NCBI RefSeq assembly: GCF_014217545.1
Contig: NZ_CP043178.1
Coordinates: forward strand, 1,922,001 to 1,986,000
Source: Pseudarthrobacter sp. NBSH8
GTDB taxonomy: Bacteria > Actinomycetota > Actinomycetes > Actinomycetales > Micrococcaceae
Direction of reading: 5' to 3'
Length of the DNA: 64,000 bases
Shown: one piece after another, positions 17,402 through 26,676 of the stretch
Layout of the letters: every line of letters starts with the position of its first letter
How positions within the stretch are numbered: position 1 is the first letter of the stretch
The notes under the pieces: model-generated
The model's database searches: none
Told to the model about the DNA's origin: nothing
Seen by the model: only the letters and a program-made list of their open reading frames with translations
Program-made: the position numbers and the translations under genes

Positions 17402-19564
17402 ATGTCAGTGAAAGGCGCAAAGGAAACGGCGCGGACACCGGGGCGTGGAGGGCCGGAAGTGCGCCGGGCTGATGCTGCCAACGGCATCGCGGCAACGGAT
17501 TCCAAGCAGGTACGCAACGTGGCGCTGGTGGGGCATTCGGGCGCCGGCAAAACCCTGCTGATCGAGGCGTTGCTGGCCGCCCACGGCATGATTACGCGCA
17601 AAGGCTCCATCGCGGAGGGCACCACCGTGAGCGACTCCGACCCGTCAGCGGTGCGGCAGCAGCGGTCGGTCACGCTGTCCCTGGTTCCGCTGCTCATCAA
17701 CGGCGTTAAGGTGAACCTCCTGGATACGCCGGGGTATCCGGACTTTATCGGCGAACTTCGGGCGGGGCTGCGTGCTGCGGACTCCGCCCTCTTTGTTGTC
17801 TCCGGCGTGGACGGTATCGACGCCACCACTACGGCGCTCTGGGGCGAATGCGAACGCCTCGGCACGCCGCGGGCCGTGGTCATCTCCCGCCTTGACCACC
17901 CCCGGGCAGATTACGACGGCGTCCTGGCCGCCTGCCAGGAGGCGTTCGGCGAATCGGTGCTCCCGCTGTACGTCCCGGTCAGGTCCGGTGGCGAAACCAC
18001 CGGGCTGCTGGGATTGCTGACGGGCACGGTCTCGGACTACTCCGCCGGCGAGGCGGACGCCGGTTCCCGGGACGCTGACCCCGGCGAGCGCGCGGGTTCC
18101 GAGGGCGGCGCCCGCGGCCGCCTTATCGAGGGGATCATCGCCGAAAGCGAGGACGAGACCCTGATGGACCGGTATCTGGGTGGTGAGGACGTCGATACTG
18201 ATGTCCTCATCGCCGACCTGGAAACCGCCGTCGCCCGTGGTTCCTTCTTTCCGGTCCTGCCCACCTCGGCTGTCACCGGGCTCGGCACGGCGGAACTCCT
18301 GGAAATCCTGACCAGGGGCTTCCCATCGCCGGTGGAAGGCGGCCTCCCGGCGGTGACTGACCTGGCCGGCGCTCCCGCGGCGGCTCTGGCCTGTGACCCG
18401 GACGGGCCGCTGGCGGCTGAGGTGGTCCGCACCACCATTGATCCGTTCCTGGGCCGGGTCTGCCTGACGCGGGTGTTTTCCGGCACGTTGCGTGCGGACA
18501 CTTCCGTGCACGTCGGCGGGCACGGGCTCGCGGACCGCGGCCACCAGGACCATGACACCGACGATCGCCTCACCCACCTGTATTCGCCGCTGGGCCCCAA
18601 CCTGCGTCCTGTGGCGCACTGTGTGGCCGGCGACATCTGCGCGGTGGCGAAACTGGGGAGCGCCGAAACCGGGGACACCATCTCGGCCAAGGACCAGCCA
18701 CTGCTGCTGGACACCTGGGAGATGCCGGAACCGCTGATGCCGGTGGCAGTCGAGGCGGACTCGCGCAGTGACGAGGATGCGCTGGCCCGGAGCCTGGCGA
18801 AGGTGGCCGCCGGCGATCCCACCCTGAGTGTGGAGCGGAACGCGGAAACACACCAGCTGATCCTCTGGTGCATGGGGGAGGCGCATGCCGAGGTGGTGCT
18901 GGACAGGCTGCGCGACCAGGGCGTGAAGCTGCACACTGTTGGCGTGGTGACGCCGCTGCGGGAAACGTTCGCCGCCCCGGCAACGGGCCACGGCCGGCAT
19001 GTCAAACAATCCGGCGGACACGGGCAGTATGCCGTCTGCGACATCGACGTGGAGCCGCTGGACCGTGGCGGCGGGTTCGAATTCGTCGACAAAACGGTGG
19101 GCGGAGTGATCCCCGGAACATTTATCTCCTCGGTGGAGAAGGGGGTGCGGGCGCAGATGCAGAAAGGGCTGGCCGCCGGGTTCCCCGTGGTGGACCTGCG
19201 CGTCACCCTGGTGGGCGGCAAGGCCCACAGCGTTGACTCATCCGACGCCGCTTTCCAGGCTGCCGGCGCGCTGGCGCTCCGGGAGGCCGCCGCGGCCGGT
19301 CGCATCCAGCTGCTCGAGCCGGTTTCCTCGGTCAGCATCACAGTGTCCGAGGCGCACGTGGGTGCCGTGATGAGTGACCTCTCGGCACGCCGCGGCAGGC
19401 TCACGGGTACGGCCACCTCCGGGAGCGAGCTGACCGAGATCAGCGCGGAAGTCCCTGACCAGGAACTGCTGAAGTACGCCGTGGAACTTCGTGCGCTGAC
19501 TGCTGGGACCGGCCGGTTCCGGCGCCGGTACCTCCGGCATGACCCGGTACCCAGCGGTTCATGA
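17402..19564 (+). CDS. Elongation factor G-like GTPase (EF-G2 type)
   Basis: 720 residues with the domain order of EF-G. The P-loop is GHSGAGKT; DTPGYPDF is the G3 motif; the usual NKxD reads SRLD, as in EF-G-like paralogues. Later domains include GHGQYAVCDIDVEPL and FPVVDLRVTLVGGKAHSVDS. The switch region is shortened and residues 210-235 hold an Asp/Gly/Ala-rich insertion. Paralogues of this kind are common in actinobacteria; their ribosomal role is not settled, and this is unlikely to be the main translocase. Confidence 0.9.
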   Translation: MSVKGAKETARTPGRGGPEVRRADAANGIAATDSKQVRNVALVGHSGAGKTLLIEALLAAHGMITRKGSIAEGTTVSDSDPSAVRQQRSVTLSLVPLLINGVKVNLLDTPGYPDFIGELRAGLRAADSALFVVSGVDGIDATTTALWGECERLGTPRAVVISRLDHPRADYDGVLAACQEAFGESVLPLYVPVRSGGETTGLLGLLTGTVSDYSAGEADAGSRDADPGERAGSEGGARGRLIEGIIAESEDETLMDRYLGGEDVDTDVLIADLETAVARGSFFPVLPTSAVTGLGTAELLEILTRGFPSPVEGGLPAVTDLAGAPAAALACDPDGPLAAEVVRTTIDPFLGRVCLTRVFSGTLRADTSVHVGGHGLADRGHQDHDTDDRLTHLYSPLGPNLRPVAHCVAGDICAVAKLGSAETGDTISAKDQPLLLDTWEMPEPLMPVAVEADSRSDEDALARSLAKVAAGDPTLSVERNAETHQLILWCMGEAHAEVVLDRLRDQGVKLHTVGVVTPLRETFAAPATGHGRHVKQSGGHGQYAVCDIDVEPLDRGGGFEFVDKTVGGVIPGTFISSVEKGVRAQMQKGLAAGFPVVDLRVTLVGGKAHSVDSSDAAFQAAGALALREAAAAGRIQLLEPVSSVSITVSEAHVGAVMSDLSARRGRLTGTATSGSELTEISAEVPDQELLKYAVELRALTAGTGRFRRRYLRHDPVPSGS

Positions 19565-19574
19565 GCGCCATGTC

Positions 19575-20831
19575 ATGAACGCCGCCGCGCGGAAGATCCA
19601 GCGCATCTATCTCACCCTAACGCTGGGCAATACCCTTGCGGCCTCCTTCATCTGGGGAATCAATACGCTTTTTCTGTTGGATGCCGGGCTGAGCAACCTC
19701 GAAGCCTTCGCGGCCAACGCCTTCTTCACGGCCGGCATGGTCCTCTTCGAAGTGCCCACCGGGGTCATCGCGGACGGATGGGGTCGCCGGGTCTCATTCC
19801 TGCTCGGTACGGTGACGCTGGCGGCCTCCACCTACCTGTACTACCTGCTCTGGCAGTTGTCCGCTCCCTTCTGGGCCTGGGCGGCGGTGTCCGTCCTGCT
19901 GGGCCTGGGATTCACGTTCTTCTCCGGGGCCGTGGAGGCCTGGCTGGTGGATGCGTTGCGTTTCTCCGGCTACGACGGTGAGCTGGAAGCAGTGTTCGGG
20001 CGGGCACTGATGGTCTCGGGCGTCGCAATGCTTGTGGGTTCGACGGCCGGCGGCGTGATTGCCCAGGCCACTGACCTGGGCGTACCGTTCCTGTTGCGTG
20101 TGGGCGTGCTCTTGGCCATGTTCGGGGTGGCCTTCTGGCTGATGCGTGATGTGGGTTTCACCCCGGAGCGGTCTCCCCATCCGCTCAAGGCGAGCCGGGA
20201 CGTGCTGTCCGCCTCCATCGACAACGGCCTGAAAAACCCGCCCGTGCGGTACATCATGCTGGCCGCTCCGTTCAGCGCCGGCGTCGGGATTTATGTTTTC
20301 TATGCCCTGCAGCCCTACCTGCTGGAGCTCTTCGGCGACCCGCACGCCTACTCGGTCGCCGGACTCGCCGCGGGCATTGTGGCCGGGGCGCAGGTGGTGG
20401 GCGGCTGGCTGGCACCGATGGTCCGCCGTCTGGTCCGCAAACGCACCACCGTGCTTGTGGTGAGCAGCATCATGGGCGCCTTGATCCTGGTGGCGCTCGG
20501 CATCACGCGCGTGTTCTGGGTGGCCCTGCTGCTGCTGGTGCTCTGGGCGCTCGTCTCCGCGGCGGGCACCCCGGTACGGCAGGCCTATTTGAACGACATG
20601 ATCGACTCAAAACAGCGGGCAACGCTGCTCAGCTTCGATTCGCTGATGGGATCCAGCGGTGGAATCGTGGTGCAGCCGCTCATGGGCCGGGCAGCGGACG
20701 TGTACGGCTATCCCACCTCGCTTGCCATCAGCGGTGTGATCGAACTGTTCGCCGTGCCGTTCCTGCTGGCCAGCCGGCGGCGGCGCTCGCCGGCCGACAC
20801 AGCAACTACCGAAGCCGGTACACCGGCCTGA
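19575..20831 (+). CDS. MFS transporter
   Basis: About 418 residues from ATG at 19575, ten bases after the EF-G-like stop, so probably co-transcribed. Twelve hydrophobic segments are apparent. The loop 2-3 motif reads GVIADGWGRR and a repeat occurs near RQAYLNDMIDSKQRATLLS, which resembles the DHA-type family. It probably exports or imports a small molecule at the membrane. The substrate is not predictable. Confidence 0.88.
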   Translation: MNAAARKIQRIYLTLTLGNTLAASFIWGINTLFLLDAGLSNLEAFAANAFFTAGMVLFEVPTGVIADGWGRRVSFLLGTVTLAASTYLYYLLWQLSAPFWAWAAVSVLLGLGFTFFSGAVEAWLVDALRFSGYDGELEAVFGRALMVSGVAMLVGSTAGGVIAQATDLGVPFLLRVGVLLAMFGVAFWLMRDVGFTPERSPHPLKASRDVLSASIDNGLKNPPVRYIMLAAPFSAGVGIYVFYALQPYLLELFGDPHAYSVAGLAAGIVAGAQVVGGWLAPMVRRLVRKRTTVLVVSSIMGALILVALGITRVFWVALLLLVLWALVSAAGTPVRQAYLNDMIDSKQRATLLSFDSLMGSSGGIVVQPLMGRAADVYGYPTSLAISGVIELFAVPFLLASRRRRSPADTATTEAGTPA

Positions 20832-20946
20832 AGCCATGGCACTGGCCCATGGCACTGGCACAAAAAACTGAGCCTTGAGAGTCCCTACCCGGCGGAGTAT
20901 CGTGGCGCAAACCCACCTTGCGCAACACCCTGACCCGGGAGAGATC

Positions 20947-22797
20947 ATGCCTAGTGTGCGACGTCGATTGGCGGCTGTGACGGCTGTCCTGGCCTTGAGC
21001 GTAACGGGTGGGGCGGTGACTAGTCCCGCGTTTGCAGACCCCCGTGCGACGGACAAGACCCCGACAGCCACCGGGTACGGCGGGGCGGTGAGCACCGTTG
21101 ACCCGGACGCGTCCGCTGCCGCAATCGAGATCCTCCGGAACGGCGGCAATGCGGCGGATGCGGCGGTCGCCGCGGCCGCGACCCTGGGTGTGACTGAGCC
21201 CTACAGTGCGGGCATCGGAGGCGGCGGATACTTCGTGTTCTACGACGCGAAAACCGGCAAAGTAGGAACCATCGACGGCCGCGAAACGGCTCCGGCAACG
21301 ATGCCGACGGACGCGTTCATCAACCCGGCGTCCAGCCTGGCCTATACATTTCCCGAGCTCGTCTCCAGCGGCGTCTCCGTCGGCACGCCGGGCACGCCAG
21401 CCACGTGGGAACGGGCCTTGGAACGGTGGGGAACGCTGGACCTTGCCGAGGCCCTCAAGCCCGCCATCAAGGTGGCCAACCGCGGCTTCGTAGTTGACGA
21501 AACCTTCCGCCAGCAGACACTCGACAATAAGGTCCGGTTCTCGGCCTTCCCCGCCACGGCGAGTCTGTTCCTTCCCGGCGGTGACGCTCCCGTCGTCGGC
21601 AGTATTCTCCACAACCAGGACCTCGCCAAGACGTACCGGCTCCTCGCGAAGGAGGGAACGGCTGCCTTCTACGGCGGAAAGCTCGCGGCCGAGATCGCGG
21701 CCACCGTGCAAGACCCGCCGAAGGACCCCGCCTGGGTGCCTCCTGTGACGGACCCGCCCACCAGCATCCCGGCACTTCCCGGCTATCTGACGACGGCGGA
21801 TCTCGCCGCATACCGGACTCTGGACCGGGAGCCCACGCATGTTGAGTACCGCGGCTACGACGTTTACGGCATGGCGCCGTCCAGCAGCGGTGGCACCACA
21901 GTCGGCGAAGCCCTGAATATCCTGGCGCCTTTCAACCTCCGTGAGATGACCACGCCGGACGCGTTGCATCACTACCTTGAGGCGAGCGCACTCGCTTTCG
22001 CGGACCGTGCCAAGTACCTGGGCGACCCGGCGTTCGTCGACGTCCCTACCGAGGCCCTCACCGACCCGCTGTTTGGGAAGGAACGGGCGTGCGCCGTTGA
22101 CCCCGCGACGGCGGCAACAAAGCCGGTACCGGCCGGGAACGCGTCAGACTACAGCGGCGTGTGCACGCTGGCACCTGCCGCAGCGGCGGACGAAAAAGAC
22201 ACCGAAAACATCTCCACGACCAACCTGACTGTGGCTGACAAGTGGGGGAACGTGGTGGAGTACACGCTCACCATCGAGCAGACCGGCGGTTCCGGCATTG
22301 TGGTTCCCGGCCGCGGGTTCCTGCTCAACAACGAGCTCACCGACTTCTCTACCGTTTATGTCCCCACCGACCCGAACCGGCTCGAACCCGGCAAGCGCCC
22401 ACGGTCCTCGATGTCGCCCACCATCATCCTCAAGGACGAAAAGCCGTTCCTGGCGCTCGGTTCGCCCGGCGGTTCGACCATCATCACCACGGTGCTGCAA
22501 ACCATCCTGAACAGGGTGGACCTGGATATGAGTATTTTGGATTCGCTGGCGGCCCCGCGTGCGTCCCAGCGCAACACCCCCAATGTCACCGCCGAACCGG
22601 ACTTCATCACGCAGTACGGAGACGCCTTGGCAGCATACGGTCATAAGCTGGTCCCCGCAGGTGACGCCTTGACCTCAGCGGCCGAGATTGGTGCGGCGAC
22701 CGCCATCGAGTTCGGGCCCGGCAAGAGCGTGACCGCCGTTGCCGAGCCCGTGCGGCGCGGTGGCGGCTCGGCGATGGTGGTCAAACCCGCGCGGTGA
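20947..22797 (+). CDS. ggt: Gamma-glutamyltransferase (secreted)
   Basis: 616 residues. A signal peptide is evident: RRR, then AAVTAVLALSVTGGA, ending near AFA-D. The GGT fold is shown by NGGNAADAAVAAAATLGV and EPYSAGIGGGGYFVFYD. The autoprocessing Thr is T424, starting the small subunit (TTNLTVADKWGN); the family usually has TTH, here Asn replaces His. SMSPTIILKD and LGSPGGSTIITTVLQTI complete the site. It would hydrolyse or transfer gamma-glutamyl groups outside the cell. The ATG at 20947 follows GGGAGA. Confidence 0.94.
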   Translation: MPSVRRRLAAVTAVLALSVTGGAVTSPAFADPRATDKTPTATGYGGAVSTVDPDASAAAIEILRNGGNAADAAVAAAATLGVTEPYSAGIGGGGYFVFYDAKTGKVGTIDGRETAPATMPTDAFINPASSLAYTFPELVSSGVSVGTPGTPATWERALERWGTLDLAEALKPAIKVANRGFVVDETFRQQTLDNKVRFSAFPATASLFLPGGDAPVVGSILHNQDLAKTYRLLAKEGTAAFYGGKLAAEIAATVQDPPKDPAWVPPVTDPPTSIPALPGYLTTADLAAYRTLDREPTHVEYRGYDVYGMAPSSSGGTTVGEALNILAPFNLREMTTPDALHHYLEASALAFADRAKYLGDPAFVDVPTEALTDPLFGKERACAVDPATAATKPVPAGNASDYSGVCTLAPAAAADEKDTENISTTNLTVADKWGNVVEYTLTIEQTGGSGIVVPGRGFLLNNELTDFSTVYVPTDPNRLEPGKRPRSSMSPTIILKDEKPFLALGSPGGSTIITTVLQTILNRVDLDMSILDSLAAPRASQRNTPNVTAEPDFITQYGDALAAYGHKLVPAGDALTSAAEIGAATAIEFGPGKSVTAVAEPVRRGGGSAMVVKPAR

Positions 22798-22822
22798 CCA
22801 GCTTGCCACCGCCAGCTTCGAG

Positions 22823-22848
22823 GGGGCAGTGACCCGGGTTACTGCCCC
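22823..22848. terminator. Bidirectional terminator hairpin
   Basis: ggggcagtgaccc followed directly by gggttactgcccc forms an almost perfect hairpin between the convergent ggt and DUF genes. It overlaps the minus-strand stop codon. Confidence 0.55.
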
Positions 22849-23117
22849 ATGCCGGGCTGGACGGGGACAAACTCGATGGTGGTTTGGACCTTTTTCTGCG
22901 GACCACGGGAAAAACCCTTGGCATCAAGCTGGTTTTGGGCGCGGTACAAGGCCAGGGCGTCGTCGTAGAGCTCGTTGAGGCGGCGGCCGGAGACGTCCTC
23001 CTGGGAGCCGTCACTGAATGTGACAGTCACGGTGGCACTGGCGGGAAAGTGCCGCTTCATACGGATGTAGCCTTCGGAGTCCTGCTGGAGATTGATCAAG
23101 GGAAATCCTGCTTTCAA
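22839..23117 (-). CDS. Small conserved hypothetical protein
   Basis: About 92 residues from a TTG at 23117 with GGAGG nine bases upstream. A second TTG at 23099 with AGGA six bases upstream would give 86 residues. The core reads GYIRMKRHFPASATVTVTFS and LNELYDDALALYRAQNQLD: a beta-rich N-terminal half and a helix. No family is recognised. It is divergent from hrpB. Confidence 0.7.
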   Translation of the reverse strand: MKAGFPLINLQQDSEGYIRMKRHFPASATVTVTFSDGSQEDVSGRRLNELYDDALALYRAQNQLDAKGFSRGPQKKVQTTIEFVPVQPGMGQ

Positions 23118-23194
23118 GGTCGACGACCTCCAGTCTGACCTATCCAGGCGCACCTGCGCTGACGCCCGTGCGGGATTGCGGCGACAATGGACGG

Positions 23195-25975
23195 GTGACA
23201 TTGCCAACCAACTCCACCGCCGTCCCTGCGGAGACCTCTGACGCCAGGACCTCTGCCGCGGGGACCTTTGACCTGGCGGCCATCGGTACCGGCCTGGCCT
23301 TTGCTGAATCGCTCGGGGAGTTGTCCTCCGTGCTGCGCGCCGGCGGTGCGGCGGGCACGGCCGTGGTGCAGGCCCCGCCAGGCACCGGTAAGACAACGCT
23401 GGTCCCGCCTCTTCTGGCCAACCTTGCCGCGCCCGCAGGAAAGCCCCGGCGCGTGGTAGTCACCCAGCCCCGGCGGGTGGCCGCCCGCGCAGCTGCCCGC
23501 CGCCTGGCCGCCTTGGACGGCAGCCGGATCGGAGACCGAGTGGGGTACACCGTCCGCGGTGAACGCCAGGCCGGGCCCGCCACCCTGGTGGAATTTGTCA
23601 CGCCGGGGATCCTGCTGCGGCGCCTGCTCGATGATCCCGGTCTGGAGAGCATCGGCGCGGTCATCCTGGACGAGGTCCATGAACGCGGCCTCGAAACCGA
23701 CCTGCTGCTGGGCATGCTCACTGAAGTGCGGCAGCTGCGCGGCGACCTCACACTGGTGGCCATGTCCGCCACACTGGACGCGCCCCGCTTCGCAGCCCTG
23801 ATAGGGGGCGCAGCCTCGAATGCGGGGACAGGAGACGCCGGGACCGCGGACGACGGCGGCGGGCCGGCTCCCGTGGTCGACTGCCCCTCAGCCATGTACC
23901 CCCTCGAGGTGGAGTGGGTGCCCGCCGCCGTGCCGCGGCTTGACGACCGTGGGGTCACGCGCGGGTTCCTGGACCACATTGCCGATACGGCCGCGCAGGC
24001 CCACACTGCCGCGGTGTTGCAGGACGCGGGCACCGATGCGCTGGTGTTTGTCCCGGGCGCCTGGGAGGTGTCCTATGTGGCGGCCCGCCTCCGCGGCCGG
24101 TCTTCCCCCGGAACAGAGGTGCTGGAACTCCATGGCCAGGTCAGCCCAGCCGAGCAGGACCAGGCAGTGTCGGGGCGCCGGCCGGCCGGTCCTGCACGGA
24201 TCATCGTGTCCACGGACCTGGCAGAGTCCTCCCTGACCGTCCCCGGGGTGCGTCTGGTGATCGACTCCGGGCTGACCCGCGAACCCCGCCGCGACGCAAA
24301 CCGCGGCATGTCCGGGCTGGTGACTGTTTCCTGCTCCCGGGCCTCAGCGGAGCAACGGGCCGGACGCGCCGCGCGGCAGGGTCCGGGCCGGGTGGTGCGG
24401 TGTTACGACCAGAGGGCTTATGGTGCCGCGCCGGCGCATGTGACGCCCGAGATCGCCGTCGCGGATCTGACCGGTGCCGCGCTGGTTCTGGCCTGCTGGG
24501 GATCACCGGGCGCAGCCGGGCTGGCGCTTCCGGATGCACCTCCCGCCGCTGCCATGGGCGAGGCTGGAGAGGTGCTGCGCGAACTCGGAGCCGTGGCCCG
24601 CGACGGGCATGCCACACAGCTGGGGCGGACGCTGGCCAGGGTCCCCGCCGATCCCCGGCTGGCCCGGGCACTGCTCGACGGCTCAGCGGCCGTAGGCCAG
24701 CGCGCCGCAGCGGAAGCAGTGGCACTGGTGGCGGGGGACCAGCGGGCCCCGGGGGCCGATCTCACCCGGCTGCTGACAGTACTTCGCGCCGGGAAGGATC
24801 CCGCCGCGAGGCGCTGGGCGGAGGACGCCCGCCGGCTGGAGGCCATTGCGCGGAAGGAGGCCGCCGCCGTCGGCCCGTCCGCCGTCGCCTCCCTGGTGAG
24901 TACCGCGCCGGTGACTGCGACGGAAGCGGTGGGCGTCGTCGTCGCCCTGGCGTTCCCGGACCGCGTGGCCCGGCGCGTCCCGGGCCATGGCCCGGCGCGG
25001 TACCTGCTGTCGTCCGGCACGCGCGCGGGGTTGCCGGCAGGCAGTCCGCTGACCGGGCAGGAGTGGCTGGCCGTGGCGGAAGTTTCCCGTGCCGCCGGCC
25101 GGGACGCCGCCGGCACCGGCGCGGTGATCCGGTCCGCCGCGCCGCTGAGCGCCGATATCGCCGAGGCGGCCGCCGGGCAGCTCCTGACCGACACGGTGGA
25201 AGCGCAGTTCAGCCAGGGCCGCGTGAAGGCAAGGCGGGAACGCCGGTTGGGTGCCATCAGCCTGTCCTCCACCCCCGTCCGCCCGTCCGCCGAGGACGGC
25301 CGTGCCGCCGTGGCCCGCGCTCTCGCCAGGGAGGGACTGGCAACCATCGGATGGTCGACGGCGGCTGACGCCTTACGCCGCCGCCTCGCCATGCTGCGCC
25401 GCGAACTGGGTGAGCCGTGGCCCGATGTTTCCGAACCGGCCCTACTGGCACGGCTGGTCTCCTGGCTGGGACCGGAGCTCGCGGCACTGGCAGGTGGCGC
25501 CGCCACCAGCAGCATCGACCTCACAGACCCCTTGCGGCGGCTGCTGCCCTGGCCCGAGGCGGTCCGCCTGGCGGAGCTGGCACCTGAGTCGCTGAAAGTG
25601 CCGAGCGGATCGATGGTGCGGATCGACTACCCCGACGTTTCGGACAACGCGGCGTCAGGCAGTGCCGTGCCGGACATAGCAGGACCCGGGCAGGCAGGCG
25701 CGGACGACGCCGGCCGGCCGGTTGTCGCGGTCAAGCTGCAGGAGTGCTTCGGCTTGGCCGAGACACCGCGGCTGGTGGACGGCAGGGTACCGGTCCTCTT
25801 CCACCTGCTGTCACCCGCGCGGCGGCCGCTGGCTGTGACGGATGACCTGGCGTCGTTCTGGTCCGGGCCCTACGCGCAGGTGCGGTCCGAGATGCGCGGC
25901 CGCTATCCCAGGCACCCCTGGCCCGAGGATCCCTGGACGGCACAGCCGACTGCCCGGACCAAAGCCCGTATGTGA
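23195..25975 (+). CDS. hrpB: ATP-dependent RNA helicase HrpB
   Basis: About 926 residues from GTG at 23195. DExH helicase motifs: QAPPGTGKTTLVPPLL (I), VVTQPRRVAARAAARRL (Ia), VILDEVHERGLETDLLLG (II, DEVH), AMSATLD (III), IIVSTDLAESSLTVPGV (V) and QRAGRAARQGPGRVVRCY (VI). The HrpB C-terminal domain follows, with RVKARRERRLGAISLSSTPV and FWSGPYAQVRSEMRGRYPRH. It is somewhat longer than most HrpB because of Ala/Gly/Asp-rich insertions near 215 and 830. The cellular role of HrpB is poorly known. Confidence 0.94.
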   Translation: MTLPTNSTAVPAETSDARTSAAGTFDLAAIGTGLAFAESLGELSSVLRAGGAAGTAVVQAPPGTGKTTLVPPLLANLAAPAGKPRRVVVTQPRRVAARAAARRLAALDGSRIGDRVGYTVRGERQAGPATLVEFVTPGILLRRLLDDPGLESIGAVILDEVHERGLETDLLLGMLTEVRQLRGDLTLVAMSATLDAPRFAALIGGAASNAGTGDAGTADDGGGPAPVVDCPSAMYPLEVEWVPAAVPRLDDRGVTRGFLDHIADTAAQAHTAAVLQDAGTDALVFVPGAWEVSYVAARLRGRSSPGTEVLELHGQVSPAEQDQAVSGRRPAGPARIIVSTDLAESSLTVPGVRLVIDSGLTREPRRDANRGMSGLVTVSCSRASAEQRAGRAARQGPGRVVRCYDQRAYGAAPAHVTPEIAVADLTGAALVLACWGSPGAAGLALPDAPPAAAMGEAGEVLRELGAVARDGHATQLGRTLARVPADPRLARALLDGSAAVGQRAAAEAVALVAGDQRAPGADLTRLLTVLRAGKDPAARRWAEDARRLEAIARKEAAAVGPSAVASLVSTAPVTATEAVGVVVALAFPDRVARRVPGHGPARYLLSSGTRAGLPAGSPLTGQEWLAVAEVSRAAGRDAAGTGAVIRSAAPLSADIAEAAAGQLLTDTVEAQFSQGRVKARRERRLGAISLSSTPVRPSAEDGRAAVARALAREGLATIGWSTAADALRRRLAMLRRELGEPWPDVSEPALLARLVSWLGPELAALAGGAATSSIDLTDPLRRLLPWPEAVRLAELAPESLKVPSGSMVRIDYPDVSDNAASGSAVPDIAGPGQAGADDAGRPVVAVKLQECFGLAETPRLVDGRVPVLFHLLSPARRPLAVTDDLASFWSGPYAQVRSEMRGRYPRHPWPEDPWTAQPTARTKARM

Positions 25976-26130
25976 CGCCGGCCCGGCCAGCGCCTTCCTT
26001 TCGCTGGTTGCACAGGTGAGATGTCCGATATGTAGCCGAAACGTTGCGTCGACGCGCTGAGACATGGCGCAGTTAGGCTCGTTCCTACTTGGACAACGTG
26101 GTCCGGACCACCATACGAAAGGACACAATA

Positions 26131-26283
26131 ATGTTGCTTTTGAGTAGCCTGAACTTCCTCCTTGACGCCGGCCGCGGAGAGGGCCGCCATCCGCACAATG
26201 GCGGAATCGGCAAGACCGATTTCCCCACCGGCCGGCTGACGTCCACCGCCTGGGAGGGCTGGTGGCACGAGGACGCGGTGTAG
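26131..26283 (+). CDS. Small unknown peptide, 50 residues
   Basis: ATG at 26131 after AAAGGACACAATA. The product starts with a hydrophobic stretch (MLLLSSLNFLLDAG), then a Gly/His/Asn/Trp-rich tail ending AWEGWWHEDAV. No cysteines and no known family. It lies between hrpB and a convergent gene for a small secreted protein. It could be a leader, signalling or toxin-like peptide. The ribosome site and the composition support coding, but confidence is modest. Confidence 0.5.
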   Translation: MLLLSSLNFLLDAGRGEGRHPHNGGIGKTDFPTGRLTSTAWEGWWHEDAV

Positions 26284-26307
26284 CCTACACAGCTGACCCC
26301 GATCGCC

Positions 26308-26535
26308 TTACTGTTCGGGGATCCAGTACGGCGCCGGGACACCTGCTCCGGTGAGGTTATCGCAGCGGAGCAGCTGAGTGCTGATTCGGGTGAGTAGGCA
26401 GTTTTCAAAGCTGGGACGCTCATCAGCGGATGCGGAATCCGTCCCGGCGCTTGCGCCCGCATTGGGCCCGAGCGCAAGCAGGGCCAGGGTGAGCAGAATA
26501 CCTGCCCGTTGGGAAGGCCTGGTGGGCTTGTACAT
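26308..26535 (-). CDS. Small secreted protein with a two-cysteine loop
   Basis: 75 residues from ATG at 26535 (AGGA upstream). Lys/Arg at the N terminus, then AGILLTLALLALGPNAGASA, look like a signal peptide. The predicted mature part of about 40 residues has two Cys 12 positions apart (CLLTRISTQLLRC), which could form one disulfide. It is divergent from the large LuxR-type ATPase gene 141 bases away. Function unknown. Confidence 0.6.
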   Translation of the reverse strand: MYKPTRPSQRAGILLTLALLALGPNAGASAGTDSASADERPSFENCLLTRISTQLLRCDNLTGAGVPAPYWIPEQ

Positions 26536-26676
26536 GGCAAATCCTTTCAAAGAATCCTTGGTCGGACACCTTCACCTTCCGTCCCCCATGCCGGGCGGCA
26601 CATCAGGCATGACCCCTTAAAAGCACGCGGAGTACCCTCAGATCTGTACGCCCCTGCCGCTGGGGTGCAAGCTGGG

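Noticed and set aside
17645..19416. Long minus-strand frames opposite the EF-G-like gene
   Set aside because: No family motifs or ribosome site; the plus strand holds the GTPase motifs.
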